Assembly: GCA_001604265.1 (NCBI GenBank)
Contig: LVBC01000039.1
Location: 1-16,884 of the forward strand
From: Spirochaetales bacterium Spiro_01
Lineage (GTDB): Bacteria > Spirochaetota > Spirochaetia > Sphaerochaetales > Sphaerochaetaceae
Length of the DNA: 16,884 bases
Direction: 5' to 3'
Shown: positions 1 through 7,315 of the stretch, in pieces
Layout of the letters: each line of letters opens with the position of its first letter
Position numbering within the stretch: the first letter of the stretch is position 1
Notes under the pieces: model-generated
What the model was told of the DNA's origin: nothing
Database searches by the model: none
The model's input: only the letters and a program-made list of their open reading frames with translations
Program-made: the position numbers and the translations under genes

Positions 1-48
1 CTTGGCGCACCAATGTCACCACAAAACCGATAAACGCATCGGAATCGG

Positions 49-81
49 AAAAAAACAAGGCCCTCCAACAGGTGAAGGGCC
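49..81 (-). terminator. Rho-independent terminator of codB
   Basis: Read on the minus strand, a perfect 6-bp GC-rich stem (AGGGCC at 76-81 pairing with GGCCCT at 59-64) with an 11-base loop is followed by TTGTTTTTTT (49-58). It lies 21 bases past the codB stop codon. A second, weaker hairpin follows at 27-42 (CCGAT/ATCGG stem, 6-base loop), with TTTT after it on the minus strand, and could be a back-up terminator. Confidence 0.85.
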
Positions 82-102
82 AGTATATCAGAACAGGAAC
101 GC

Positions 103-1341
103 TCAGTTCTTCTTGTTCTTGAAGTATCCGATCAGGTAGCAGACAGATGCAACTGTCATACCGTTGATGGATGGAACACCCCACTTGAGGACGTTTGCAA
201 CAAGTGCACCGAGGATGACACCGGCAACAGCGTACCAGTTGACTACCTCTGTGACCTCTGTGTCATCGTACTTGTCCCTGTTGAGGAAGTATCCGAGCAC
301 GAGGATGATACCACATGGCGGGAGAGTGCAGTTGAGGATGTTGAGCCAGGAGCAGAAGTTCCAGTAGAGCCAGTTTGCGGTGATCGTTCCGAGGATACCG
401 GAGACGAGGACCATTGGCTTCTTTCTGGTGTGGAAGATGTTCGCAAAACCGAGACCTGTCGAGTAGAGAGCGTTGTCGTTGGTCGTCCAGATGTTGAGAC
501 CGAGAACGAGAACTGCAAGATAGAAGAGGTTGAGATTGAGCATGACCTCGAAGATATCGTTGCCACCTACGTAGATGGAGGAGATACCGCCGAAGAAGAA
601 CATCAGGGAGTTGCCGATGAAGAAGGCTACAACTGTTACGACTGCACCGGAGATGCCGCTCTTGGCGAATCTGGTGAAGTTCGGAGTTGCTGTACCACCG
701 GAGACGAAGGAACCGATTACCAGGCCAGCACCGGATACGACTGTCAGTGTACCGGAGGACTTTGCAAACTGCTCTACGAGGGTAGCATCGCCTCTGACAA
801 CTGCGAGGATCATTGCTGCAGTACCGAGGATTGCAACTGCTGGAACTGCAATGTAGCTGACGATGGTCAGTGACTTGATGCCGAAGTAGGCAGAAGCTGT
901 CATACATGCACCTGCAATGATAACGAGAATCCATTCAGCTGTGACTGAACCACCGAGAAGCTCCTTTGCTACAGGGATTGCGAACATTGCAACACCAACA
1001 CCGAACCAGCCGACCTGTGTGAAGGCGATCATGGCCGATGGTAGATAGGAGCCTTTGCTTCCGAAGGCCTTGCGGGCAAGCAGATCGAGGCTGAAGCCTG
1101 TCTTTGCACCGACATAGCCGAGGAGGCCAGTGTAGACTGCAAGGATTGCACCACCGAAGATAAGTGCACCGATGAAGCCTCCCAGATCCAGTCCGTCAGC
1201 AAGCTGCTGGCCGACCCACATGCTGGCCGAGAAGAATGTAAAGCCAAGCATGATCATGAACATCGTGAGTAGACTTCGTCTTTCACTCTGAGGCACAGCG
1301 CACTCAGCAAAGTCCACATCGACTTTTGTGTTTTCTGCCAT
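103..1341 (-). CDS. codB: Cytosine permease CodB (NCS1 transporter family)
   Basis: Inner-membrane transporter of 412 residues, predicted to import cytosine with a cation. It closely resembles remembered E. coli CodB along its whole length. Shared blocks include VPQSERRSLL near the N-terminus, TFFSASMW, the LGYVGAKTGFSLDLLAR region, QVGWFGVGVAMFAIPV, the GSFVSGGTATPNFTRFAKS region, AFFIGNSLMFFFGG and VLGLNIWTTNDNALYSTGLG. Length matches the family (about 420) and about 12 hydrophobic segments are visible. The ATG start has AAGGA 8 bases upstream. It follows the phosphoribosyltransferase-like gene by 23 bases on the same strand, so the two are probably co-transcribed. No deaminase gene (codA) is visible here. 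Cytosine is the most likely substrate, but related NCS1 members carry other nucleobases. Confidence 0.93.
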   Translation of the reverse strand: MAENTKVDVDFAECAVPQSERRSLLTMFMIMLGFTFFSASMWVGQQLADGLDLGGFIGALIFGGAILAVYTGLLGYVGAKTGFSLDLLARKAFGSKGSYLPSAMIAFTQVGWFGVGVAMFAIPVAKELLGGSVTAEWILVIIAGACMTASAYFGIKSLTIVSYIAVPAVAILGTAAMILAVVRGDATLVEQFAKSSGTLTVVSGAGLVIGSFVSGGTATPNFTRFAKSGISGAVVTVVAFFIGNSLMFFFGGISSIYVGGNDIFEVMLNLNLFYLAVLVLGLNIWTTNDNALYSTGLGFANIFHTRKKPMVLVSGILGTITANWLYWNFCSWLNILNCTLPPCGIILVLGYFLNRDKYDDTEVTEVVNWYAVAGVILGALVANVLKWGVPSINGMTVASVCYLIGYFKNKKN

Positions 1342-1364
1342 ATCTATATTCCTTTATATGTGAT

Positions 1365-2462
1365 TCAGATGAAGTACTTCTTCAGGGTCTCCCTGAACTC
1401 CCTGATCCTATCCGACGCAAGCTGTCCAAGAGACACATTACTGAAGGAGTTGATGAATCCCTTCTCCTGGTTGTAGAGCCATCTGGTCAGCTTCTTCTCC
1501 AGGTCGAGGTAGTGGCAGTCCTTCAGCCAATCCTCGTAGGAGATATCGAGCGGATGTCCAAGCTTCTCCTCAAGAAGCTTCTCCTTGTCTATCTTCGTCG
1601 CATTCTTCTCGATGTGCTCCCAGAACTCCAGGACCTCGTGGATGTGCTCCTTGATCTCGTACCTTCTGGCACCACCGTCGTAGATGGTGCACTTCTCGAA
1701 GAGCGGGTTCTGCATTGAAAGGGTCTGCCTCCTGAATTCAGGTGTGACGATTCCTCCCTTCCAGTAGAAGTCGACATTGGCCAGGTTGATACCCGATACG
1801 CCCTTGTCTCCCTCCTCGTAGCAGCTGAAGATGCCCTCGTAGTAGATCGTGATGAAGCCCTTGAAGTCCGGCCAGTAGTTCCTGATCTCACTTGTGAGAC
1901 CCTCGAGAAGGTCTATGCCCTTTGTACCGCCGATTGTGAAGAAGACTATGTTGGTAAGCTTCTGTCCGTGCTTTCTATAGTATTCGATGAGATAGCGGAG
2001 ACAGTGAAGGAGGGTTGCACCGGATGCGATGATATCACCTATCATCAATGTGCTGTCCGGGACCAGTGCGATCTTGTCGTACTTGATCTCCAGGCCTGCA
2101 ATAGATCCATCCTTGAAGACTCTCTCGCTAGAGAGGAAGCTGATATCATGGACACGGATATGCTCGGTCCAGCACGCCTCCTCGAGAGGGTAGTTCAGAG
2201 CACCTCTGAGAATAGATAGTATGTTGACATTGTGCAGGCACTTTCTCTCCTTGAGAAAGTAGAGCATCTGAGAGGTGGAGTGAACAAGAGAGCGGTAGAC
2301 GTCGAATCCGACTACCTCTGGTTGATTCATAAGCTTTCTGGTCTCTGCCTCGGATACTACATAGTATTCGTTCTGATAGCTGCCATGCTTGAGACTGTAA
2401 CAGGAAACTCCCTGGTCCAGAAACTCATGTACCAACTGCACCTTGTCCCAGTTTTGATCCAT
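1365..2462 (-). CDS. Phosphoribosyltransferase-like protein with long C-terminal extension
   Basis: A 365-residue cytoplasmic protein of uncertain exact function. Residues 140-151 (MIGDIIASGATL) resemble the PRPP-binding loop of type I phosphoribosyltransferases, with hydrophobic residues before it and GD-x4-G-x-T. Residues 84-90 (ILRGALN) resemble the loop where these enzymes bind pyrophosphate. Usual family members are about 180-220 residues. Here about 150 further residues follow, rich in charged helices (about 270-365), with no domain I recognise. I chose the ATG at 2462 because AGGAGG lies 10 bases upstream. An in-frame TTG at 2486 would place that AGGAGG inside the gene. It precedes codB by 23 bases, which suggests nucleobase salvage (uracil or cytosine made into nucleotide). 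This is inference from context; substrate and activity are unproven. Confidence 0.65.
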   Translation of the reverse strand: MDQNWDKVQLVHEFLDQGVSCYSLKHGSYQNEYYVVSEAETRKLMNQPEVVGFDVYRSLVHSTSQMLYFLKERKCLHNVNILSILRGALNYPLEEACWTEHIRVHDISFLSSERVFKDGSIAGLEIKYDKIALVPDSTLMIGDIIASGATLLHCLRYLIEYYRKHGQKLTNIVFFTIGGTKGIDLLEGLTSEIRNYWPDFKGFITIYYEGIFSCYEEGDKGVSGINLANVDFYWKGGIVTPEFRRQTLSMQNPLFEKCTIYDGGARRYEIKEHIHEVLEFWEHIEKNATKIDKEKLLEEKLGHPLDISYEDWLKDCHYLDLEKKLTRWLYNQEKGFINSFSNVSLGQLASDRIREFRETLKKYFI

Positions 2463-2570
2463 GGATCCTTGTCCTCCTAGGTTCAACCCTGTAGCTTATG
2501 ATAGTCCAGCATTCAATTCTCTGTCTATGTAGTCACAGGGTGATATTCCAAAATTTCTTCTTGTACAAAT

Positions 2571-2595
2571 AGAGACACTCCCGAAAGAGTGTCTC
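2571..2595 (-). terminator. Hairpin terminator after rlmKL
   Basis: A perfect 9-bp inverted repeat (GAGACACTC at 2572-2580 and GAGTGTCTC at 2587-2595, 6-base loop) starts 11 bases past the rlmKL stop on the minus strand. The following bases on that strand (TATTTGTACAAG) are only moderately T-rich, so termination may be partial and allow some read-through into the phosphoribosyltransferase-codB pair. Confidence 0.6.
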
Positions 2596-2605
2596 CCTGT
2601 ATCTG

Positions 2606-4819
2606 TCATTCGCCTTTGATCCTGATTATCTTCTTTGTAGGAATCTCGACCTTGACCTTGTGGCGGATAAGATAGCACTGATGTATCTTCATGTCGCGTT
2701 CGAAATCCCTGCCTATGGTCTCCTTCGAGATATCCTCCACGCTGTATTTCTCAGAGATCCTCTCATCCAGCTTGAAGCGGCGATAGTTGTTGCTGAAGAT
2801 GAGAAGGCCATCCTTCTCGAGGTGCATCATGCACGCCTCGATGAGTCTTGCATGGTCTCTCTGGACATCGAAGGTATCCCTCATCTTGCTGTTGGAGAAG
2901 GTCGGTGGGTCACAGAAGATGAGATCGTACCTGTCGTAGGTGTCCCAGAGAAAGTCCATGACGTCCGACTTGTAGAAGAAGTTGTCGAAGTCTGTAGAGA
3001 AGCCATTTACTCTGAAGTTCTCATGTGCCCAATCGAGGTAGGTGGCAGAAGCATCCACACTTGTCGTGTGGAGTGCACCGCCCTTGACTGCATTGAGGGA
3101 GGCAGTTGCCGTGTAGCAGAAGAGGTTGAGGAACCTCTTTCCCTTTGCATTCTCCTGGATGAACTTCCTGATCGGTCTGTGGTCGAGGAAGACTCCTGTA
3201 TCCAGGTAGTCAGTGAAGTTGACAAGGTACTTAAGCCCGTTCTCGTTTACAAGATAGAACTTGTTGGAGGAGGCAAGCTTCCTGTACTGCTCCTTTCCCT
3301 TCTGCTGGCTTCTCTGCTTCACGTAGATGTTCTCGAGGTCGATGCCGGTTGCCCTTTCGGTCGCAAGGACGAGCTCGTTGAGTCTCCTCTCTGCAGTCTC
3401 GACTTCGATAGTGGAGGGCGCTGCATACTCCTGAAGATTGATCCACTTTCCCTCATAGAGGTCGATGGCAGCCGAGTACTCCGGCATATCCGCATCGTAG
3501 ATCCTGTAGCAGGTGACGCCCTCTGCCTCCATTATCGGACGGATCGCATCGAGGTTCTTCCTTATCCTGTTGTAGGCCATTTCGGCACCCGGAGTAAGCG
3601 GGGTAGCAAGGCGTTCCTCTCTTCTCTGTCTTGCTCTCTCGATAAAGGCCTGCTTCTCCTCCTCTGTGAAGACATAGTAGTGGGCTGCCTGGCAGAGGAT
3701 GCCTCCGTTGTAGAGAGAGTTGGTCCTGTCCGGCTTCATGTCGATATTGGAGAGAAGCTCGCTGTCTCCGCAGAGGATCGTGACCTTCCAGCCTCTGAAG
3801 GCTCTCTGCATCGTCTGTCCGATGAGTGTATAGAGCTTTGTTGTATTCTCGCTTACCCTCATTCCATACGGTGGGTCTGTGACGATATAGCCTCTCTCTG
3901 CAGGAGCCTCCTCAAGCTTTGTGAAGTCCTTCACCTCGAAGCTTACGAGGTCGTAGATGTTTGCCTTGAGGGCTGCGGCCTTTGCTGTCTCGACTGCAGC
4001 GCGGCTGATATCGGAAGCGAATATGCTTATCTTCCTGTTCCTTGCAGCTTCTGCAGCATCCCCAAGCTCGTCGAGCAGCCTGTTGTAGGTTTCAGGCTCG
4101 AAGGATGGGAACTTCTCGAAGGCATATGGTGTCTTCCTGATCAGGCCAGGAGCTATCTCTGCGGCGATGAGGGCAGCTTCCACGGGAATCGTTCCGGTTC
4201 CACAGAATGGATCGTAGAGAACACCTGGCTCTCCCTCCTCGACAGTCTTGTACCACTCGGTGCGGTAGAGCAGGGCTGCGGCCAGATGCTCCTTCAGCGA
4301 GACATCGAGGTTGTCGCTCCTGTAGCCCCTCTTGTAAAGGCCTTCACCTGAGAAGTCGACGTAGATAATGACCCTGCTTGCCCTGATGTGGACATGGAAG
4401 GTGAGATCTGGATTCTCAGTATCGATATTCGGCCTCTGCTGGTCGAACTTCTCCCTGATCCTGTCCACGATTGCGTCCTTTACGCGCAGTGCGGCAAAGT
4501 GGCCGTTGTTGATCCAGGGACACATCTGGATAGTCTGTGTGATCGCGAAGGTCTTCTCTGGATCGACCCAGTTCTCCCAGGCGTACTCCAGCGTCTTTTC
4601 ATAGAGCTCGTCGGTGCTGTTGACATTCTCGTCGAAGCAGAGTGCCATCAGCAGTCTGGATGCGATCCTGGATGTGAGACAGAAGCGGTAGCCTGCCTCG
4701 ATCGAGCCGGAGAACTGTACTCCGGATGAGGTCTGACGGACCTCCGTGGCTCCCGCCTTGAGAGCCTCCTTTGCGACAAGGTCGGCCTGGTTGGCAGCCG
4801 ACTGGGCAAAATAGATCAT
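2606..4819 (-). CDS. rlmKL: Bifunctional 23S rRNA methyltransferase RlmKL (G2445 N2 / G2069 N7)
   Basis: A 737-residue cytoplasmic enzyme with two SAM-dependent methyltransferase modules that modify 23S rRNA guanines (E. coli positions 2445, N2, and 2069, N7). The N-terminal half carries a THUMP RNA-binding region (about 45-155), the SAM motif DPFCGTGT (203-210) and the catalytic TDPPYG (314-319), as in RlmL. The C-terminal half carries TGVFLDHRPIR (541-551), NLFCYTATAS (565-574) and CDPPTFSNSK (636-645), as in RlmK. Length is close to E. coli RlmKL (702). The start codon overlaps the hslO stop as ATGA, so translation is probably coupled to the chaperone gene. The family assignment is firm; the exact target bases are taken from the E. 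coli enzyme. Confidence 0.92.
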   Translation of the reverse strand: MIYFAQSAANQADLVAKEALKAGATEVRQTSSGVQFSGSIEAGYRFCLTSRIASRLLMALCFDENVNSTDELYEKTLEYAWENWVDPEKTFAITQTIQMCPWINNGHFAALRVKDAIVDRIREKFDQQRPNIDTENPDLTFHVHIRASRVIIYVDFSGEGLYKRGYRSDNLDVSLKEHLAAALLYRTEWYKTVEEGEPGVLYDPFCGTGTIPVEAALIAAEIAPGLIRKTPYAFEKFPSFEPETYNRLLDELGDAAEAARNRKISIFASDISRAAVETAKAAALKANIYDLVSFEVKDFTKLEEAPAERGYIVTDPPYGMRVSENTTKLYTLIGQTMQRAFRGWKVTILCGDSELLSNIDMKPDRTNSLYNGGILCQAAHYYVFTEEEKQAFIERARQRREERLATPLTPGAEMAYNRIRKNLDAIRPIMEAEGVTCYRIYDADMPEYSAAIDLYEGKWINLQEYAAPSTIEVETAERRLNELVLATERATGIDLENIYVKQRSQQKGKEQYRKLASSNKFYLVNENGLKYLVNFTDYLDTGVFLDHRPIRKFIQENAKGKRFLNLFCYTATASLNAVKGGALHTTSVDASATYLDWAHENFRVNGFSTDFDNFFYKSDVMDFLWDTYDRYDLIFCDPPTFSNSKMRDTFDVQRDHARLIEACMMHLEKDGLLIFSNNYRRFKLDERISEKYSVEDISKETIGRDFERDMKIHQCYLIRHKVKVEIPTKKIIRIKGE

Positions 4820-5766
4820 TTCTTCTCCTCCTGAGAGAAGAGCGTTTCCACTTCGCTCTTCTCAAAGCTATATGTGCTGCCGCAGTTAAAGCACTCGAGA
4901 TTCAAAGGGAAGGAGCCTCTGAGAATCTCCTCTTTTTCCTTCTGCGGTAATGCCTTCAGATAGTTTCTGAACCCCTCCTTGGTGCAGGGGCATGAGAAGC
5001 CGACCGATGAGTGGGCCAGCTTCCTTGGTGCAAATTCGCTGAATGTGGAGAGCACATACTCCTCTGTGCTCTCTCCTCTGCTGAGAAGAAGCCCGAGATT
5101 CGGCAGGGCCTTGGCCTTCTCCTGCAGTGCATCGAGAACAGCATCCTCACAGCCGGGAAGTGCCTGGATGAAGAGTCCACCGGCACCTACGATGTTTCCC
5201 TTCTCGTCGTACTTCAGCGAGATGTAGATCAGAGTAGGGGTCTGCTCGCTCTCCGTGAAGTAGAGTGCCAGGTCCTTGGCGATGTTCCCGTAGTTGATCA
5301 TGACGGTGCCTGTGACCGGCTCCTTGGAGCCCTCGAGTATCTTCGACACTGAAAGGAAGCCAGGTCCGAACAGATCCGATGTGTCCAGGCTCTGAAGTGG
5401 CTTCTCAAGCGGAATCGGATTGTTCATCAGGTAGCCTCTCACAGCTCCGCAGGCCCAGCTCTCGACGCTTATTCCCTTTATAGGTCCGCCACACTCGATC
5501 TGCAGCTGGATCCTGTCATCTCCCTTCACACAGGAGGAGAGCAGTATTCCTGCGATATAGGCCTGTCCCAGCACATAGCTTTCGAGAAGACCGGTTCTGT
5601 GGTTGACCCTCATCTGGTTCACGAGTCCTGTGCAGTTCGCTGCAGTGACTCTGATCTGATCGTCTGCGATCAGGAAGATGTCCCTGCCATCCTCGGTGAT
5701 GGCAGCCAGATGTTCCTTTAGTTCCTTGTCCAGAATAGGTGACTTGAGCATGCTAGTGATTATCAT
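4816..5766 (-). CDS. hslO: Redox-regulated chaperone Hsp33
   Basis: A cytoplasmic holdase chaperone that becomes active under oxidative stress, when a zinc-binding cysteine centre forms disulfides. The C-terminus has the family signature CxC-x30-CxxC (Cys259, Cys261, Cys292 and Cys295 counted from this start). The core has GDDRIQLQIECGGPIKG and GAGGLFIQALPG, both typical of Hsp33. The protein is about 316 residues, slightly longer than usual (about 290). The start is uncertain: a TTG at 5787, an ATG at 5766 and an ATG at 5751 are in frame, and none has a clear ribosome binding site. The ATG at 5766 is preferred because the likely promoter would start RNA near 5786, which makes the TTG nearly leaderless. 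The stop overlaps the rlmKL start. Confidence 0.9.
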   Translation of the reverse strand: MIITSMLKSPILDKELKEHLAAITEDGRDIFLIADDQIRVTAANCTGLVNQMRVNHRTGLLESYVLGQAYIAGILLSSCVKGDDRIQLQIECGGPIKGISVESWACGAVRGYLMNNPIPLEKPLQSLDTSDLFGPGFLSVSKILEGSKEPVTGTVMINYGNIAKDLALYFTESEQTPTLIYISLKYDEKGNIVGAGGLFIQALPGCEDAVLDALQEKAKALPNLGLLLSRGESTEEYVLSTFSEFAPRKLAHSSVGFSCPCTKEGFRNYLKALPQKEKEEILRGSFPLNLECFNCGSTYSFEKSEVETLFSQEEKK

Positions 5767-5792
5767 GAAAATAGATGTGTTGTTCAAGATGG

Positions 5793-5798
5793 TTTATA
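5793..5798 (-). promoter_or_regulatory. Possible -10 box for hslO
   Basis: On the minus strand TATAAA (5798 down to 5793) forms the left arm of an inverted repeat shared with the divergent tolC-side promoter. A start near 5786 would give about 20 bases of leader before the ATG at 5766. No convincing -35 box is seen at the usual distance (TGATGG only), so the call is weak. Confidence 0.35.
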
Positions 5799-5802
5799 TC
5801 TT

Positions 5803-5811
5803 TGATATAAT
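5803..5811 (+). promoter_or_regulatory. Extended -10 promoter of the efflux operon
   Basis: TGATATAAT is an exact match to the extended -10 consensus TGnTATAAT on the plus strand, about 80 bases before the TolC-like gene. The -35 region is poor (TTCAAG at 5784-5789, 16-base spacer), which fits extended -10 promoters. The box sits in the inverted repeat TTATATC-TTT-GATATAA (5794-5810), so it overlaps the possible hslO promoter. Confidence 0.55.
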
Positions 5812-5875
5812 CGCCCCATCATAATTTGAAAACTCCATCCGTTCTTCATTTATCTGAAAGCGATAATATGTTACC

Positions 5876-5889
5876 TTTTCCATGGAAAA
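5876..5889. promoter_or_regulatory. 14-bp perfect palindrome over the tolC ribosome binding site
   Basis: TTTTCCATGGAAAA is a perfect two-fold symmetric 14-mer ending 3 bases before the TolC-like start codon and covering its GGA ribosome binding element. It could be a repressor site or a short RNA hairpin that limits translation. No protein is known to bind it, and symmetry alone is modest evidence. Confidence 0.3.
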
Positions 5890-5892
5890 AAC

Positions 5893-7305
5893 ATGAAGAA
5901 GTACACCTCTTTCATCCTGATGCTCTCCATTGCACTTTCGCTCTGTGCTTCGAACGACTATGCTTCGATTCTCGAAAGGGCGATGATGTCCAGCAGTCAG
6001 ATTGATACAGCATACATGAACTACCAGAATGGCAAACTGTCTGCAAGGCAGGCCGAGCTGGATGACGTCACCTCGTATACGGTCAGCGCAGATGCAGGAG
6101 TAGTGACTGCCGATCCGGATCCGGACTGGTATATAAGACCTACGCTGACTGTAGTCGTGCCGGACGACTTCGATACGACCATAACAGCAAGCCTGGGAAA
6201 GACGGGCGCCAACAGGAGTGGAAAGTACAGAATTAGCCACCCCTCGCTGACGATATCGATGAACTTCGACCTCACTGGATACGACGAGGACGAGCTTGCA
6301 GATCTCTCTGCTTCTCTCTCCTCCCTCTCGACAGAGGTGACCTGGCAGAGGGCACAGCTCTCATTCGAGAACCAGCTGATCTCCCAGCTCGATACGATAC
6401 TCACTGTAGAGGCGGCCATCAGGGATTACAGGCACAGGCTTGCAAACTACGAGAAGGCACTCTCCGATTCCCTCGAGGTCAATAGGATAAGCCGGGAATC
6501 CACAAGCTACAGCAAGCAGGTCAATACGATCGAATTGACGAAGAATACGATAGAGAGTCTGGAGAATCAGCTCGATACAGCAAAGAAGCAGTATAGGATT
6601 CTTGCCGGAATAGATTACGAGGGGCTTGACAGTGTTCCGCCTCCAGAGCTCGAATTCAGCACACTTGCTGTCGGCTCGACGAGTGTCATCATGAGTGCCA
6701 TAGAATCCGAGATCGCAGAAGCCAAATACAGGGCCAAATACAATGCTGTCCATCCGGAGTATGTCTCTGTATCCAGCAGTGCAGACACTGCCTACTATTC
6801 GACATTGGGTGTCTATGATGACTACATGCAGACAAGCGGAAGCTCGTCGGTCTTCTACAACAGAGGCTCGTGGAAGCTTGGAGCCACAGGCACATTGAGC
6901 TTCGACAACAAGGACTCCTCCTTCACTCCTACCTTGACTGTATCGGGTTCCTGGAGCAACAGGCCTACAAGGAAGAGCGACGAGCTTGAACTTCAGAAGC
7001 TGTCGAATGATGCCCTGGTCGCCCGTAATGAGTATAATATTGCGCTCCAGGAGTACAATCAGAGCGCTCAGGAGCTGCAGCTGGAAGTGCTCAGGTACCG
7101 CTTCGCACTCTCCCAGGCCGAGGCCGAGGAGGAGTACTGCAGGCTGGTCTACGAGCAGGAGAAGAGACTCTTCGACGAGGGGCTGTCGACCAGGACGAAT
7201 CTGGATGATGCCCTCTTTGCCTACGAGGAGGCGAAGGCATCGAGACTCAACAACGCACTTGATGGCAAGGCCCTCGAAGTCAAAATCAGGCTTTTGAATA
7301 TCTAG
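5893..7305 (+). CDS. TolC-family outer membrane efflux channel
   Basis: A 470-residue exported protein, predicted to form the outer-membrane and periplasmic tunnel of the pump encoded downstream. Residues 1-19 form a signal peptide (MKKY start, hydrophobic stretch, cleavage likely after CAS). The body shows two similar halves of long helices rich in Ala, Glu, Gln and Leu: about 155-240, with SFENQLISQLDTI and NTIESLENQLDTAKKQY, and about 365-465, with ELELQKLSNDALVARNEYNIAL and the late LFDEGLSTRTNLDDALFAYEEAK motif typical of the family. Strand-rich segments lie between them. The ATG is preceded by GGA about 6 bases upstream. The next gene follows after 10 bases. The Cys near the cleavage site does not sit in a proper lipobox, so acylation is unlikely. 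The exported substrate cannot be told from sequence. Confidence 0.85.
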   Translation: MKKYTSFILMLSIALSLCASNDYASILERAMMSSSQIDTAYMNYQNGKLSARQAELDDVTSYTVSADAGVVTADPDPDWYIRPTLTVVVPDDFDTTITASLGKTGANRSGKYRISHPSLTISMNFDLTGYDEDELADLSASLSSLSTEVTWQRAQLSFENQLISQLDTILTVEAAIRDYRHRLANYEKALSDSLEVNRISRESTSYSKQVNTIELTKNTIESLENQLDTAKKQYRILAGIDYEGLDSVPPPELEFSTLAVGSTSVIMSAIESEIAEAKYRAKYNAVHPEYVSVSSSADTAYYSTLGVYDDYMQTSGSSSVFYNRGSWKLGATGTLSFDNKDSSFTPTLTVSGSWSNRPTRKSDELELQKLSNDALVARNEYNIALQEYNQSAQELQLEVLRYRFALSQAEAEEEYCRLVYEQEKRLFDEGLSTRTNLDDALFAYEEAKASRLNNALDGKALEVKIRLLNI

Positions 7306-7315
7306 GAGTTATCAG

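Noticed and set aside
2463..2486. TTG start for the phosphoribosyltransferase-like gene
   Set aside because: It would put the AGGAGG ribosome binding site inside the coding region. The ATG at 2462 is the better start.
2660..4351. Open frame of 563 codons on the plus strand
   Set aside because: It lies fully antisense to rlmKL, whose motifs are clear. The low-complexity, Leu/Val/Glu-rich product matches no family and comes from the biased codon use of the opposite strand.
5893..5952. Lipoprotein signal in the TolC-like protein
   Set aside because: The Cys at residue 18 is preceded by Leu, where lipoboxes need Gly, Ala or Ser. An ordinary signal peptide is more likely.
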